Counted from the stretch's first letter, positions 27,004 through 37,471 are shown. The stretch is DNA of 64,000 bases from Pleomorphomonas diazotrophica (GCF_002844595.1 NZ_PJNW01000005.1:310001-374000); one strand, 5' to 3'. Notes: generated from the sequence alone by a model not told the origin. Numbers and translations are program-made.

Positions 27004-27966
27004 TCAGACCGGCGTCGCGTATATCTCGACGCCGGGCCGATCGAGCCGGGACAGGTCGTCCGGCGCCATCAGCACGGCCGCCGTCGACAGGGCATCGGCC
27101 AGCGCGGCCTCCGGCGCCACGACGCTGACGGCTGAGAAAGCGGATGCGACGGCGCCCTTTCGGGGGTGCAGGATGTGACCGACGCGGGCGTTGGCATCGA
27201 GAAGGGTGCCGGCCATCATCGACGTGGCGACGGCGCGGTCCTTGAGGCGAAGCGTTGCCCTCAGAGACTCGTTATCAGGGCCGGAGGCAAGGCCGACCTT
27301 CCAGCCGTCGCCATTACGGCCACCGCCCAGCACCCTGATCTCGCCGATGTCGAGCAGCACGTTGTCGAAGCCGCGTGCCTTGAGGAGATCGGCGACGCGA
27401 TCGGTGATGTAGCCTTGGGCGATGCCGTTCAGCGTCATCGCCATTCCCGGACGGGAAAAGCGGACCGCCGCTTCATCGAAGATCACCTGATCGAAACCGA
27501 CCAGCGTCAACCGGTCGGCAAGTTCCGCCTTGGGCAGCGCATCGCTCCGCCCACCAGCGTAATGGGCGGCGTAGGCGGCAAACAGCGGCTGGACCGTGGG
27601 GTCGAACAGGCCGCCTGTCTCTCGGTGCGCGCTCCGTGCCAGCGCCAGAAGATGCAGGACGTCGGCTTCCGGTGCATCGAGCCGGCCGGCAGCATTCAGG
27701 CGGGAGAGGGCGCTGTCGGCGCGATAGAGACTGAACAACCCTTCGAGGCGGGCAATCTCCTGTTCGACGGCGGCGAAGGTCGCCTCCGCCAAAGCTGCGT
27801 CGGCGCCGACAAGTTCGATCGAGGCATGAGCGCCGAGTGCGCTGCCCGACCAGCGACGGGTGGGAGCCGCAGCGAGAGCGGCGGGCACGAAGGCGATGGT
27901 GGCGAGTGCTGCGCCGATGTGGATGAAGCGGCGCCGGGCGATGGGCCGGGCTAGGAGGTCTGCCAT
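27004..27966 (-). CDS. nosX: NosX, FAD:protein FMN transferase (ApbE family)
   Basis: Periplasmic flavin transferase, 320 aa, that attaches FMN covalently to NosR. A twin-arginine signal is present (ARRRFIHIGAALATIAFVP). The body is an ApbE domain with MTLNGIAQGYITDRVADLL near residue 180, a HILHPRKG substrate segment near 268 and the metal-binding ALADALSTAA near 290. It is the last gene of the nos cluster, 7 bp after nosL, and the position together with the family makes NosX the specific call. Confidence 0.9.
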   Translation of the reverse strand: MADLLARPIARRRFIHIGAALATIAFVPAALAAAPTRRWSGSALGAHASIELVGADAALAEATFAAVEQEIARLEGLFSLYRADSALSRLNAAGRLDAPEADVLHLLALARSAHRETGGLFDPTVQPLFAAYAAHYAGGRSDALPKAELADRLTLVGFDQVIFDEAAVRFSRPGMAMTLNGIAQGYITDRVADLLKARGFDNVLLDIGEIRVLGGGRNGDGWKVGLASGPDNESLRATLRLKDRAVATSMMAGTLLDANARVGHILHPRKGAVASAFSAVSVVAPEAALADALSTAAVLMAPDDLSRLDRPGVEIYATPV

Positions 27967-27973
27967 GACGGCC

Positions 27974-28513
27974 TCACATCTGCATGTCGGAATGGCTTGG
28001 GGGCTCGGCGTTGGCCGGACCTAGATACTTGTCGGGAATATCGGCGAGCTTGACGATGGCACCGCCTTCGCGCGCCACGAAGTCGTCGGCCGCCTTCTGG
28101 CTGCCGAACGGGATCGCCTCGGGCATGCCCATGGCGCCGGCCTGTCGGCTGCCGATGACGAACACCGCCGCCTCGGCGTCGATCCAGTTGTCACGGCCAG
28201 GCTCGGCCCAGCTCGGCGCCTTCTCCATGTCGGAAACGTAGACGGCGGTGACGTCGCCGCGCTTCTCGCCGCCCCTCAGATAGGTGACGGCATCGCTCAC
28301 TTGGGAGAACCACAAGGGTTGCTCCTGCCCCTTCTCATGAACCTGCGCCTTGGGGCCGCCGTGGTCGGCGAGATACATCTGGCAGTAATAGCCGAGCGCC
28401 TCGTCGGTCATGGTGATGGCGGTCGGCTTGACCGCAGCCTCTTCCTTGCAGGCGGCGAGCGGCAGGGCCAAGGCGGCGGAGAGCAGCATGGCGGAGAGAA
28501 TGCGGTTGATCAT
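27974..28513 (-). CDS. nosL: NosL, copper-binding lipoprotein
   Basis: Outer-membrane-facing periplasmic lipoprotein, 179 aa, that delivers Cu(I) to NosZ during CuZ assembly. The lipobox is LPLAAC with the lipidated Cys at residue 21 and an adjacent KEE. The NosL body includes YCQMYLADHGGPKAQV near residue 50 and the conserved DAVTYLRG and FGSQKAADDF segments. The start overlaps the nosY stop (ATGA), excluding the longer frame to 28567. Confidence 0.9.
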   Translation of the reverse strand: MINRILSAMLLSAALALPLAACKEEAAVKPTAITMTDEALGYYCQMYLADHGGPKAQVHEKGQEQPLWFSQVSDAVTYLRGGEKRGDVTAVYVSDMEKAPSWAEPGRDNWIDAEAAVFVIGSRQAGAMGMPEAIPFGSQKAADDFVAREGGAIVKLADIPDKYLGPANAEPPSHSDMQM

Positions 28514-29346
28514 GGGCGGATTCTCCGGGTGAGGGCCCAGGCGACGGCAAGGCTTGCGGCGAGCCACAGGACAAGCACGAGGAGCGCGCTGGAAACCGGG
28601 AAGGGAAGCGTGTGGGCGAGGCCGTCGAGGCCGGCGATCGGTGCGTTCGATTCGATCAGCGCCAGATTGTAGAGACGGAAAGCGTCGCCGGGGTTGGCGA
28701 GGACGAGGGCCGGGAACACCGTCTTGGTGAAGGCGCCGCCCTGGTCGACAATGACGGCGCCGAGAAGCGCCAGGTCGTAGAGCACCACCAGCACCAGCCA
28801 GGCGCCGATGGCGAGTGCGGCAGCGGTGCCGGTCTGGCGCGGCAGGCCGGACAGGGCCATCCCCAGGGCGATGAACACGGCGCCCAGCAGCACGGCGGTG
28901 GAAAGAAGCCGCGCCCAGGCGAGAAGACCGGCATCGTCGGCGCCGTGCGCGCCGGCGATCACCGCGCCGGCGATGCCGTAGCCGATGGCGATGGCCAGCG
29001 CCAGCACGGCGAGGTGGCCGCAGAACTTTGCCAGCACCAGTTCGCCGCGCTTCAACGGCGTCGCCAGCACCAGCGCCAGAGTGCCGCGCTCGATCTCGCC
29101 GGCGATGCTGTCATAGGAAACGAGCAACGCCATCAACGGTACGAGGTAGACGGTGAGCGTCGACAGGCTCGCCGCCGTCAGCGTCAGCGCGTCGGCCTTG
29201 AGGGCGCCGCTCGGCCCGGAACCGAGGAAGGCCAGCGCCAGCGCGAACAGCGTGAAGGCCAGTGTCGACAGGAGGACCCAGCGATTGCGGAAGGCGAGGC
29301 GGAACTCGGTGGCGGCCACCGCCGTCATGCGGTCAAGACCGATCAT
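28510..29346 (-). CDS. nosY: NosY, ABC-2 type permease for NosZ maturation
   Basis: Inner-membrane ABC permease, 278 aa, with about six transmembrane segments (for example WVLLSTLAFTLFALALAFLG and LLSTAVLLGAVFIALGMALSG). It forms the NosFY transporter with NosF that, with periplasmic NosD, assembles the CuZ tetranuclear cluster. The start overlaps the nosF stop and its stop overlaps the nosL start, both by ATGA. Confidence 0.92.
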   Translation of the reverse strand: MIGLDRMTAVAATEFRLAFRNRWVLLSTLAFTLFALALAFLGSGPSGALKADALTLTAASLSTLTVYLVPLMALLVSYDSIAGEIERGTLALVLATPLKRGELVLAKFCGHLAVLALAIAIGYGIAGAVIAGAHGADDAGLLAWARLLSTAVLLGAVFIALGMALSGLPRQTGTAAALAIGAWLVLVVLYDLALLGAVIVDQGGAFTKTVFPALVLANPGDAFRLYNLALIESNAPIAGLDGLAHTLPFPVSSALLVLVLWLAASLAVAWALTRRIRP

Positions 29347-30257
29347 TGGATGGCTCCCTGGGCGGTTACGCCGGAATAGTGGCGGTAGACATCGTCGAGA
29401 TCCGGCAGGGCGATGTCGATGTCGGCAACGTCGGGCCCGAGTTCGGCAAGGCGGGCAAGCGCGCCCACCTTTTCGTCGGCGCGACAGGTGACCACGACAG
29501 AACGACCATTGACTCTCTCACCACCGAGGCGGGCGTGCAGCGCCTCGACCCGGCCTTCGGCCGCCTCGACGCGAATGCGGATCGGCAGACCAGCCCGCCG
29601 GGACAGGTCGGCGAGCGAGCCTTCGGCCCGCAGCCGACCCTTGGCCAGGATGGCGATGCGGTCGATGCGGTTCTCGATTTCCGACAGCGAGTGCGAGGAC
29701 AGGAGCACCGCCGTGCCGGCACGGGCGGACGCCTCCAGCACGGCGTAGAACTCGCGCCGCGACACCGGATCGAGGCCGGAGGTCGGCTCGTCCAGCAGCA
29801 GGAGGCGCGGCGTACCGATCAGCGCCTGGGCGAGACCGAGCCGCTGGCGCATGCCCTTGGAGTAGGTGCCGACGGCCCGTTTGGCGGCGTCGGCGATGCC
29901 GACCGTTTCAAGAAGCGGCAGGGCCGCCTTCGGCGCGACGCCCTTCAGGCGGGCGAAATGGGTGAGCACCTCGGCGCCGGTCAGGGCCTTCGGAAACACC
30001 ACCTGCTCGGGCAGGTAGCTCACGGCACGGCGCGCCACGTCCGAACCCGGCGTGGCGCCGGCGATGGTGAGATGGCCGCCGGCCGGTTTGAGAAATCCCA
30101 AAACGGTCTTGAACAGCGTCGACTTGCCGGCGCCGTTGTGCCCGAGCAGTGCCACCCGTTCGCCCGGCGCAACTGAAAGGCTGACCCCGTCGACCGCCGT
30201 CACGGCGCCAAAGCGGATGGTCAGGTTCTCGACGGAGAGGATGGCGGCGTCGGTCAT
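29343..30257 (-). CDS. nosF: NosF, ABC transporter ATPase
   Basis: Cytoplasmic ATPase of the NosDFY complex, 304 aa. Walker A is GHNGAGKSTLF (about residues 38-48), the signature YSKGMRQRLGLAQAL, Walker B LLLLDEPTSGLDP and the switch His in LLSSHSLSEIE. The signature has the YSKGM form common in NosF and other ABC-2 ATPases. Coupled to nosD upstream and nosY downstream by ATGA overlaps. Confidence 0.93.
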   Translation of the reverse strand: MTDAAILSVENLTIRFGAVTAVDGVSLSVAPGERVALLGHNGAGKSTLFKTVLGFLKPAGGHLTIAGATPGSDVARRAVSYLPEQVVFPKALTGAEVLTHFARLKGVAPKAALPLLETVGIADAAKRAVGTYSKGMRQRLGLAQALIGTPRLLLLDEPTSGLDPVSRREFYAVLEASARAGTAVLLSSHSLSEIENRIDRIAILAKGRLRAEGSLADLSRRAGLPIRIRVEAAEGRVEALHARLGGERVNGRSVVVTCRADEKVGALARLAELGPDVADIDIALPDLDDVYRHYSGVTAQGAIQ

Positions 30258-31588
30258 TGTGAAATCTCCGCGGCCGGAACAAAACCAACCGTCACGGGGG
30301 TACTGGGCGAGCGAGGTCCGGCGCCCTCGGGCGACATCAGCGGGTGACTGTCGATCACGCCCCCCGGCAACAGGCCGGGGAAACGCGATTGCGCCCAGCG
30401 AATGAGCTGCACCGCCGGCGCGCCCAGGAGCAGCCGCGTCATCGGCTGGCTCCAGGTCAGAACGTCCACCGTGTCGTTGGGTCGGTAGGGACTGTCGGCC
30501 ATGCCGTCGCCATCGATGTCGAAGGCCACGTGATCGGACCAGAAGTTGCCGATCTGCGCTTTTGTCTGTCCGGCCACCTCAGCTACGCCGCTCCATTCGA
30601 GCCAGCGGGTGCCGACATATTTCACCTGGGTACGGTTGCCGATCACGGCGTTGCCGGTCAACACGTTTTCCGAGGCGCCGCCGGTCAGATGAACGCCGAT
30701 GTCGCAGCCTTCGAGACGGTTGCCCTCGAAGCGGTTGCGCGTCGCGCCGTAGATGAACAGGCATTTCTCGCCACCGTCGCGTACCTCGTTGTGAACGAGA
30801 CGCGAGTTCTTGACGGAGTTGAGGAACAACCCGTGGGTGGCATCTCCCACCGAGAGATTGTCGGTCGCGGTCACGCCGCGGGAAAACATGAAGGCGAAGC
30901 CCAGCATGTTGCCGCGCGAGACGTTGTGCTCCAGCTCGATGTCGTTGGCATACATCGAGTGAAAGGCGAAGCGCAGTTCCTGCATGCGGTTGAAGCGGTA
31001 GCGCGCCTTCATCGACGTGGTGACGAAGATGCCGTCGCGGCCGCGCCGGATGTCGTTGTGTTCGACAAGAAGGCCGGGGGCGTTCCAGACGTAGATGCCG
31101 GAGCCCATTTCGGCGCGATGGAGATCGGTGCGGCCGACGATGGTGTTGCCGCGGACCGTCGCATCGATGGCGCCCTGCACGTCGATGCCGATCAGATTCA
31201 TGACGATCCGGTTGTCTTCGACGAGGGCGCGGCGCGTCTCCTTGGCGAGCGCGATGCCGCTGTCCAGCTTGTCGAGCTTGCGGCCAGAGCCGGTGATGTA
31301 GAGGCCTTTCAGGGTCACGTCGTCGGCCTGTACCGCGACGACTGTCCCCTCACCCTTGCCGACGATACGACTGTCGCGGCCGCCGAGGAGAGTCAGCGGC
31401 CGGTCGATGACGATAGGGCCGTTGTAGCTGGCGTTGCCGAGCCGGAGGACATCCCCCGGCGCGGCGGTTTCAATGGCCTGGCGCAGCGCGTCCGCCTCAT
31501 TGCCAACGACGATCTCGGCGGCGCCGGCGGGGCCGACGCAACAGAGAAGGACGGTGGCGAGGGTGGCGAGACGGAGCGCGCGCTTCAT
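30254..31588 (-). CDS. nosD: NosD, periplasmic right-handed beta-helix copper-assembly protein
   Basis: Periplasmic component of NosDFY, 444 aa. It has a Sec signal peptide (MKRALRLATLATVLLCCVGPAGAA). The body is made of beta-helix/CASH repeats (recurring NxIxGN-type turns such as VRGNTIVG, VEHNDIRRGRDGIF, FEGNRLEG, LTGNAVIGN). ATG 31588 is preceded by GAGGAAAG and lies 8 bp after the nosZ stop. The stop overlaps the nosF start. Confidence 0.92.
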   Translation of the reverse strand: MKRALRLATLATVLLCCVGPAGAAEIVVGNEADALRQAIETAAPGDVLRLGNASYNGPIVIDRPLTLLGGRDSRIVGKGEGTVVAVQADDVTLKGLYITGSGRKLDKLDSGIALAKETRRALVEDNRIVMNLIGIDVQGAIDATVRGNTIVGRTDLHRAEMGSGIYVWNAPGLLVEHNDIRRGRDGIFVTTSMKARYRFNRMQELRFAFHSMYANDIELEHNVSRGNMLGFAFMFSRGVTATDNLSVGDATHGLFLNSVKNSRLVHNEVRDGGEKCLFIYGATRNRFEGNRLEGCDIGVHLTGGASENVLTGNAVIGNRTQVKYVGTRWLEWSGVAEVAGQTKAQIGNFWSDHVAFDIDGDGMADSPYRPNDTVDVLTWSQPMTRLLLGAPAVQLIRWAQSRFPGLLPGGVIDSHPLMSPEGAGPRSPSTPVTVGFVPAAEISQ

Positions 31589-31596
31589 GTCTTTCC

Positions 31597-33507
31597 TCAG
31601 GCCGACTTGGCCTTCACGATCATGCGGCCACGCATCTCCATGTGGAGGGCGTGACAGAACCACTGGCAGTAGTACCAGTGAACGCCCGGCCGGTCGGCCG
31701 TGAAGGTCACCGAGGCCGTGGCCTGCGGCGCCACTTCCATGGCGACGCCATAGTTGGAAACGGTGAAGCCGTGGGTCAGGTCCTCCACATCGTCGAGGTT
31801 GGTGACGTAGACGGTGACCTCGTCGCCCTCGTTGACCTCGAACTCCTCGAGACCGAAGGCCGGCGCCACCGACGTCATGTAGACGCGCACTTTGTTGCCG
31901 TCGCGGATGACCGTGCTGTCCGCCTCGATGTCGACGCCGTCCGCCTTGGCCTGCTTGACGGCATCGGCAAAGAACGGGTCGTCACGCTTCCAAACCGCCA
32001 GCGGGTTGACGATGTCGGCACGCACCAGGATGCTGTCATGCGGCTCGGCAAAGGTCGGGCTGTCGTGAACCAGCTTCATCTCGTCGCCGGAGATGTCGAT
32101 CAACTGCTCGTTCTCCGGCTTGAGCGGACCGACGTTCAGGTAACGGTCCTTGGAGAACTTGTTCATCGACACCAGCCACTTGCCGTCGGCCTCCTTGGTC
32201 TCGCCCATGGAGGTCGCGTTGTGGCCGGGCTGATAGGCGACGTCGATCTTCTGTACGATCGGGTCGACCTTCTCGCCCTTGAAGGCACTGATGGCCTTGT
32301 CGATGTTCCACTTCACCACCTGGCTGTCGAGGAACAGCGTCGTGTAGGCGTTGCCGCGGTTGTCGAAGGCGGTATGAAGCGGGCCGAGGCCCAGTTCCGG
32401 TTCGCCGACGATGCAGGAGCGCGGGTCAGCATTCTGCGCAAACAGTGCGTCCACCTTGCTGACGTCGATGATCGACACGGTCGGCGACAGCTTGCCGTTG
32501 ATCATGATGTACTTGCCGTCCGGCGTGGCGTTGACGCCGTGCGGGCTGTTGGGAATCGGAATGTAACGGGTGTACTTGGAGTTCTTGCCCTTGCGGCCGT
32601 CCAGCACCTTGACGCCGTTCAGCTCCTGGAAGTCGCCGGCGGCAACGCCCGCCTCGATCGCCTTGATGTCGAAGACGACGACGTGGTCGGTCTCGTTGGC
32701 GGTCATTTCGGCAAGATTGACGCCCATTTCCGAGTTGTAGGACGTCGAGAAGACGTACTTGCCATGGTAGTCCGGGCTGGTGTTGTCGAGGTTGCCCGAG
32801 ACGATGACCTGCCAGGCCACTTCCATCTTGTCGCCATCAACGGCGGTGAAGATGTTGACGTATTCCTTGGGATCGGTCGTCTTGCCGTCATTGACCAGCG
32901 GCGCCTCATGCTCGCCATTGGCGAAGATGTAGCCGGTCCGCGGATACTTCTGCGGCCGCAAGCCATGGATGTCGGAGGCGTTGGGGATCTCGATGATCTT
33001 GTCGCAACGCATCACGTCACAGCGCACGCGGGCGATGCGGGTGTTGGCCTTGTCGTTCATGAAGAGGTAGCGACCGTCATAGGTGCCATCGGTGAACGAC
33101 ATATGCGGATGGTGCAGGTCGCCGTTCTGGTAGGTCTGGAGACCGCGCTTGGCAAGGAGCGCCTTGGTGTCGGGCAGCAGTCCCTCGGTGAGCACCTTCA
33201 GGCTTTCGTTGGTCATGCCCCAGCCGGTGGCCGAACAGCGGTTGAACACCGGCACGCGCATCAGTTCGCGCATCGACGGCACGCCGAGAATGCGCAGTTC
33301 GCCCGTCTGGCCGGAGGACCAGAAGCCATAGTATTCGTCGAGTTCGCCCGGCTTCACCTCGGCCTTGTTGGCCGGTTCCGCCGCCTTGGTGCCGCTGGTG
33401 GCCATCAGGCCGCCAACGGCCGTTGCCGCCACGCCGGCGAACACTGCCGTCTTGGCGGTGCCCCCCAGAAGCGACCGGCGGGACAGGTTATGCGTCTCAT
33501 CAGTCAT
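31597..33507 (-). CDS. nosZ: NosZ, nitrous-oxide reductase (clade I, Tat-exported)
   Basis: Terminal reductase converting N2O to N2 in the periplasm, 636 aa. The N-terminal Tat signal [19 protein letters not shown] marks clade I. Residues about 60-500 form the seven-bladed propeller holding CuZ, with histidine segments such as [22 protein letters not shown] and NSPHGVN. The C-terminal cupredoxin domain holds CuA: Cys614, Cys618, His622 and Met625 in [16 protein letters not shown] 33507 follows GAGGAGAG; the longer frame to 33714 is not used. It lies 23 bp after nosR. Clade I enzymes are typical of full denitrifiers, though no nir or nor genes are in this window. Confidence 0.96.
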   Translation of the reverse strand: MTDETHNLSRRSLLGGTAKTAVFAGVAATAVGGLMATSGTKAAEPANKAEVKPGELDEYYGFWSSGQTGELRILGVPSMRELMRVPVFNRCSATGWGMTNESLKVLTEGLLPDTKALLAKRGLQTYQNGDLHHPHMSFTDGTYDGRYLFMNDKANTRIARVRCDVMRCDKIIEIPNASDIHGLRPQKYPRTGYIFANGEHEAPLVNDGKTTDPKEYVNIFTAVDGDKMEVAWQVIVSGNLDNTSPDYHGKYVFSTSYNSEMGVNLAEMTANETDHVVVFDIKAIEAGVAAGDFQELNGVKVLDGRKGKNSKYTRYIPIPNSPHGVNATPDGKYIMINGKLSPTVSIIDVSKVDALFAQNADPRSCIVGEPELGLGPLHTAFDNRGNAYTTLFLDSQVVKWNIDKAISAFKGEKVDPIVQKIDVAYQPGHNATSMGETKEADGKWLVSMNKFSKDRYLNVGPLKPENEQLIDISGDEMKLVHDSPTFAEPHDSILVRADIVNPLAVWKRDDPFFADAVKQAKADGVDIEADSTVIRDGNKVRVYMTSVAPAFGLEEFEVNEGDEVTVYVTNLDDVEDLTHGFTVSNYGVAMEVAPQATASVTFTADRPGVHWYYCQWFCHALHMEMRGRMIVKAKSA

Positions 33508-33530
33508 TTCGCTCTCCTCGGTTATCTTTC

Positions 33531-35762
33531 TCACGCTTGTGCCGAACCACCGACGTCGTTCCGGACGGCAAGGTTGCCTCCCGGTGACGCCGCCCCCGTC
33601 TGGGCGAGGCCGTTCTGGCGTTCGAAGCGTTCCCGCTTTTTCAGCTTGCCAATCACAACCGGACAGCGGGTCGTGCTGCGGTAGAGCACCTGGCAATGCA
33701 GACAGGAGACGCATTCGTTGGGGTTGATCTCACCCGTCGGGTGGATCGCCTGCACCGGACATTCATGGGCGCAGGTCTGGCAGGGATTGCCGCATTCGCG
33801 GTAGCGCTTCAGCCAGCGGAACATGTGCAGCCTGGCCGGGATGGCGAGGCCACCGCCCAGCGGGCAGACATAGCGGCAGTAGAAGCGTTCGATGAACAGG
33901 CCCGGCGCAAGCATGGCGAGCGCAAACAGCACGTAGGGCCAGGGGCGGTCGAACTTCAGGATGATCGCCGTCTTGAACGGCTCGATCTCCGCGTAGTGCT
34001 CGGCCATGTCGAGCGAGTAGAAGGAGATGCCCAGCAGGCCGAGGAAAATCATGTATTTGATCGGCCAGAGGCGCTCGTGCAGACCCCAGGGCAGGCGGAT
34101 CTGGGGAATCCGCAGCCAGCGGGCGATCTGGTTCGACCACTCCTGCAGGGCGCCGAAGGGGCACAGCCAGCCGCAATAGGCGCCTCGCGCCCAGAACAGC
34201 AGCGCCGCCGCCACAGCGAACCACAGGATGAAGATCAGCGGATCCATCAGGAAGGTTTCCCAGCGGAAATCGCTGACCAGCGCCGACAGGACGGCGAGCA
34301 GGTTGACCACCGAGAGCTGGGCGTTGGCGTACCAGCCGACGAACACCAGCGTGAAGGCGAGGTAGCTGAGCCGGATGATGCGGAACACCCGCTCGTTCTT
34401 GGTGGCGAAGGTCTGGAAGAAGAAAATGCCGGTCAACGCCGCCAATGCCGCGATGATGATGGCGACCTCGACGCGCTTGGCCTCCCAGATACGCAGCCAC
34501 AGGCGATCGCGAGCCGGCCCTTCGTCGGCGGAGCTTGCCGCCGGTGCCGGGACGGTGGCGACGGGCGCCGGCTTCGGCTGCGTCGCGAGATAGGCGGGCG
34601 GCAGCGCATAATCGACGTCATAGGTGAGGAACAGCTTGTCGATGGCACCGACGGCGCGCGAGACCAGGAGCTGCAGCCGCCAGGGCGCGGCCGGGTCGAA
34701 GCCTGACGCCTTGGGGATGACGAAGAGATCCATTTCGCTGAAGGTCGGAGCATCGGTGGGCGCCATGCGAACGACGCGCAGATGATCCTTGTCGCGGAAG
34801 CGGATGGTGGCCTCGCCCTGCAGCACCGTGATGCGGTCGAAGATGCCACCGCGCACGTAGCCCGACCCCTTGAAGGACCAGCGTCCCGTGCTGGCAACGA
34901 AGATCGCCTCCTCCCCGTCGCCGAGCCTCCGGACGAGGTTGGCATAGGCGGCTTCGCCCAGCAGCGTGCGGCCGATCGACGGCTGGCTGGCCAGCCCGAC
35001 GTAGATGTCGATATAGCCGTCGGTGTCCGCGCCGGGCTCGCGATGGGTGGCGGCACGCGGATCGCCCTGCTTGTCGAAGGCGGCGTTGATCTCGCCCACC
35101 GACATGCTGAAGCGCCGCACCGAACCGTCGCCGGTCAGCGTCGTCCAGTCGCTCACCGCATTCTTGGAGCGATCCACCATCTTCACGTCGGCGGCAGGGC
35201 CTGCTCCCGCAGAGGCGAATCCTTCGAGCCCGAGCGCACGGGCGGCCTTCAGTCCCGACCGGCGGATCGAGTCGTCGATCACCATGATGGTGACCGTGGC
35301 ACCGGAGACGATGTCGAGGTCATGGGCAGGCCCGTCGGCCTCGCGCTTCAGGTCCAGGCCGGTATACTTCGCGATCACCGCCGTGATCTTGGCCTCGGGA
35401 ATGCCCACGAGGACGATCGGCTCGGAGTGCTTGACGAGGCGGGCACCGGTGATCACCGCCTTGTCGTTGAGGCCGATGAGGATATGGATCGGCTTGCCGG
35501 AATAACCAGTGGCCGGCACGAAATCGGTGTTGAGGAAGACCCAGCCGATCCGTTCGCCCGCCTTGAGGGCCGGTGCGGCTGGCATGTCGTCTCGGATCGG
35601 ACCGTAGGCATCCGCTCCCGGCACCAGATCCGCGGGGGCCACCTTGCCGAGGAAGTCGGCTAGGCTGGCCGCCTTCGACGGCATCGCGACGAGCGCCAAG
35701 GCAAGCGCAAGGCAAAGGGCCGTTACCATCCTGGCAAGCCAGGGCGTCTCCGCCAGTCTCAT
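33531..35762 (-). CDS. nosR: NosR, membrane flavo-iron-sulfur electron donor/regulator of NosZ
   Basis: Polytopic membrane protein needed to sustain N2O respiration, 743 aa. It has an N-terminal signal ([20 protein letters not shown]). A periplasmic FMN-binding domain follows, with the flavinylation sequence [12 protein letters not shown] near residue 155 (Thr is the attachment site; modified by NosX). Several transmembrane helices lie from about residue 430 ([20 protein letters not shown]), with CXXXCP-type sequence [18 protein letters not shown]. Two C-terminal 4Fe-4S clusters are in [19 protein letters not shown] and [13 protein letters not shown]. First gene of the nos operon, with an FNR-type box about 91 bp upstream. 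Confidence 0.95.
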   Translation of the reverse strand: MRLAETPWLARMVTALCLALALALVAMPSKAASLADFLGKVAPADLVPGADAYGPIRDDMPAAPALKAGERIGWVFLNTDFVPATGYSGKPIHILIGLNDKAVITGARLVKHSEPIVLVGIPEAKITAVIAKYTGLDLKREADGPAHDLDIVSGATVTIMVIDDSIRRSGLKAARALGLEGFASAGAGPAADVKMVDRSKNAVSDWTTLTGDGSVRRFSMSVGEINAAFDKQGDPRAATHREPGADTDGYIDIYVGLASQPSIGRTLLGEAAYANLVRRLGDGEEAIFVASTGRWSFKGSGYVRGGIFDRITVLQGEATIRFRDKDHLRVVRMAPTDAPTFSEMDLFVIPKASGFDPAAPWRLQLLVSRAVGAIDKLFLTYDVDYALPPAYLATQPKPAPVATVPAPAASSADEGPARDRLWLRIWEAKRVEVAIIIAALAALTGIFFFQTFATKNERVFRIIRLSYLAFTLVFVGWYANAQLSVVNLLAVLSALVSDFRWETFLMDPLIFILWFAVAAALLFWARGAYCGWLCPFGALQEWSNQIARWLRIPQIRLPWGLHERLWPIKYMIFLGLLGISFYSLDMAEHYAEIEPFKTAIILKFDRPWPYVLFALAMLAPGLFIERFYCRYVCPLGGGLAIPARLHMFRWLKRYRECGNPCQTCAHECPVQAIHPTGEINPNECVSCLHCQVLYRSTTRCPVVIGKLKKRERFERQNGLAQTGAASPGGNLAVRNDVGGSAQA

Positions 35763-35852
35763 CTCGCCTCCCCGGAATCACCGTCAACATGAACTATGCC
35801 ATCATGTTTTCACGAGATGACTTGGACCTTCGTTGCGCTGGCACAAATTCGA

Positions 35853-35866
35853 TTGATGTAGATCAC
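35853..35866 (-). promoter_or_regulatory. FNR/NnrR-family box upstream of nosR
   Basis: TTGAT-GTAG-ATCAC matches the FNR half-site pair TTGAT-N4-ATCAA with one mismatch. It is centred about 97 bp before the nosR start and overlaps the last codon of nnrS, so nosR has its own anaerobic/NO-responsive promoter candidate. Confidence 0.7.
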
Positions 35867-37041
35867 AAAGGCCTATCGGCCCGGGGGCCGGTCAGAATGC
35901 CGGCATAGCCGGCTGCGAAGGCCAGAAAGGCGGCCGCCCACAAGAGGCCGGCGCAGCCGATTAAGTGATAATACGCCCCGCCCGCGTATGGGGCGGCCAT
36001 GCGCAGGAGTGCCCCGACACTCACAAGGCCGTAGATGGCGAGTTCGAGCCGGCCGGCGGCGAGCGGCCGGCCGGTATGGCCGCGACTCACCCGCGTCATC
36101 ACGCCAAGCACCATTAGTCCGACGCTACCGGCGGTCCACAGATGCAGTGCGGCGGTCGGATCGATGACGGCCGGCCACAGGATGGCCAATGCCTCGACGA
36201 CAAAGCCAAGCGCAACCGATCCGATGGCGACGTGCAGCACCAGAAGCAACGGTTCGGCTCGCGCCGCAAGGCCCCGCCAGCGGGCAAGTCTCGCCGCCGT
36301 CAGCAGACCGGCCAGGCCCAGCGCGACAGCCGTGCCGACCCATGTCGGCGCGATGGTCCACGCGAGGAAGGCAAGCCCCGAGACGACCATCGCCGCGGCG
36401 TCGAAGCGGTCGAAGGCCGCCGGCAACCTGGTTTCGCCGCGCGCTTTCAGCCAGTTGCGGGTAAACGCGGGGGTGATGCGCCCGCCCATCAGCAGAATGA
36501 GCAAGAGGACCGCCGACAGCGCGGCCCGAATGGAAACGTCGGCAAGGCCGTTGATTGCCGCCTCGGCATGGAAGCCGGCATCGGCCAATGCCAACACAAG
36601 AATAAGGCCGACGACCCTGAGGTTCCGCCAGTTGCCGGCCAGCACGACCTCGCGACCAAGCAGGGCAGCGAGCGCCAGGGGAAAGGCGAGATCGATCAAG
36701 GCCGCCGGAACCAGCCCGATCAGAGCGGAAGCGGACACGGCGATCCGGCCGGCAAGCCAGATCAGCGCCAGAAGGACAAGCGGCCGGCCGGTGATGGTCG
36801 GGCGGCCGGTCCAGCTCGATACGGCCGTCAGCGTGAAGCCGGCGATGATCGGCGGCACACCGCCGAACAGCATGGCGTGGATATGCCAATCACGCGGGGC
36901 GAAGGCGGTGGGCAGCTCGACGTGCCCCATGTAGAGAGGCACCCAGATCAGGATCGAGCCGGCCATCCACAGTGCCGCCAGCAGGAAGAACGGCCGGAAG
37001 GCACCCGAAAGAAAGTGCCCCCGCCCCGCGATGTTGGTCAT
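35863..37041 (-). CDS. nnrS: NnrS family membrane protein
   Basis: Polytopic haem/copper membrane protein associated with denitrification and NO tolerance, 392 aa, with about twelve transmembrane segments. The family signature appears at the N-terminus: GAFRPFFLLAALWM (residues about 13-26), then WHIHAMLFGGVPPIIAGFTLTAVSSWTGR (about 52-80), including the conserved histidines. A later HLWTAGSVGLMVLGVMTRVSRGHTGR is also typical. It starts 1 bp after the pseudoazurin stop codon, so the two form an operon, and it ends beside the nosR promoter. Confidence 0.92.
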   Translation of the reverse strand: MTNIAGRGHFLSGAFRPFFLLAALWMAGSILIWVPLYMGHVELPTAFAPRDWHIHAMLFGGVPPIIAGFTLTAVSSWTGRPTITGRPLVLLALIWLAGRIAVSASALIGLVPAALIDLAFPLALAALLGREVVLAGNWRNLRVVGLILVLALADAGFHAEAAINGLADVSIRAALSAVLLLILLMGGRITPAFTRNWLKARGETRLPAAFDRFDAAAMVVSGLAFLAWTIAPTWVGTAVALGLAGLLTAARLARWRGLAARAEPLLLVLHVAIGSVALGFVVEALAILWPAVIDPTAALHLWTAGSVGLMVLGVMTRVSRGHTGRPLAAGRLELAIYGLVSVGALLRMAAPYAGGAYYHLIGCAGLLWAAAFLAFAAGYAGILTGPRADRPL

Positions 37042-37042
37042 G

Positions 37043-37471
37043 TCAGAGGCTGCCCAGCAGTTCCGTGAACAGCTTGCCGGCCTTACCGGGGTTCTTCGCC
37101 GCCTTGGCGGCTTCGAGGTTGGGGGCGGGATCGCCGACGACCACCACCGCCACCATGCCCATCACATAATGCGGCTTGCACTTGACGCCGTAGACGCCCG
37201 GCTGGGTGAAGGTCACCGTCAGGTCCTTGCCGATCTTGCCCTCGAAGGGCTGGGCGCCTCCCGGCAGCATGCCCGGCACGCTCTGGGCGTCATGTCCCGG
37301 ATCGGTGGCGACGAAGGTCACCGTGTCGCCCGGCTGAACCTTCACGAGGTCCGGCTCGAACACCATCATGCCCTTGGCGCCCTTGTTGAGCATCTTGACC
37401 TGAACGTCGGCGGCAGTGGCGGGAAGGATGGCAACCGCGAGGGCGGCGGCGGCGAGGAGAAGGGTCTTCAT
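37043..37471 (-). CDS. Pseudoazurin (type 1 copper electron carrier)
   Basis: Periplasmic blue-copper protein, 142 aa, that can donate electrons to nitrite reductase and NosZ. It has a signal peptide (MKTLLLAAAALAVAILPATAA). The type 1 copper ligands are visible: His in DPGHDAQS (about residue 60), and Cys, His and Met in VKCKPHYVMGM (about 97-107). The C-terminal helix AKNPGKAGKLFTELLGS is typical of pseudoazurins. ATG 37471 is chosen because it begins the signal peptide. Two palindromes in its promoter suggest control by an FNR/NnrR-type regulator. Confidence 0.92.
   Translation of the reverse strand: MKTLLLAAAALAVAILPATAADVQVKMLNKGAKGMMVFEPDLVKVQPGDTVTFVATDPGHDAQSVPGMLPGGAQPFEGKIGKDLTVTFTQPGVYGVKCKPHYVMGMVAVVVVGDPAPNLEAAKAAKNPGKAGKLFTELLGSL

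Noticed and set aside
31642-33684. A 680-codon open frame on the plus strand
   Set aside because: Antisense to nosZ; the nosZ sequence with CuA motif and Tat signal explains the region.
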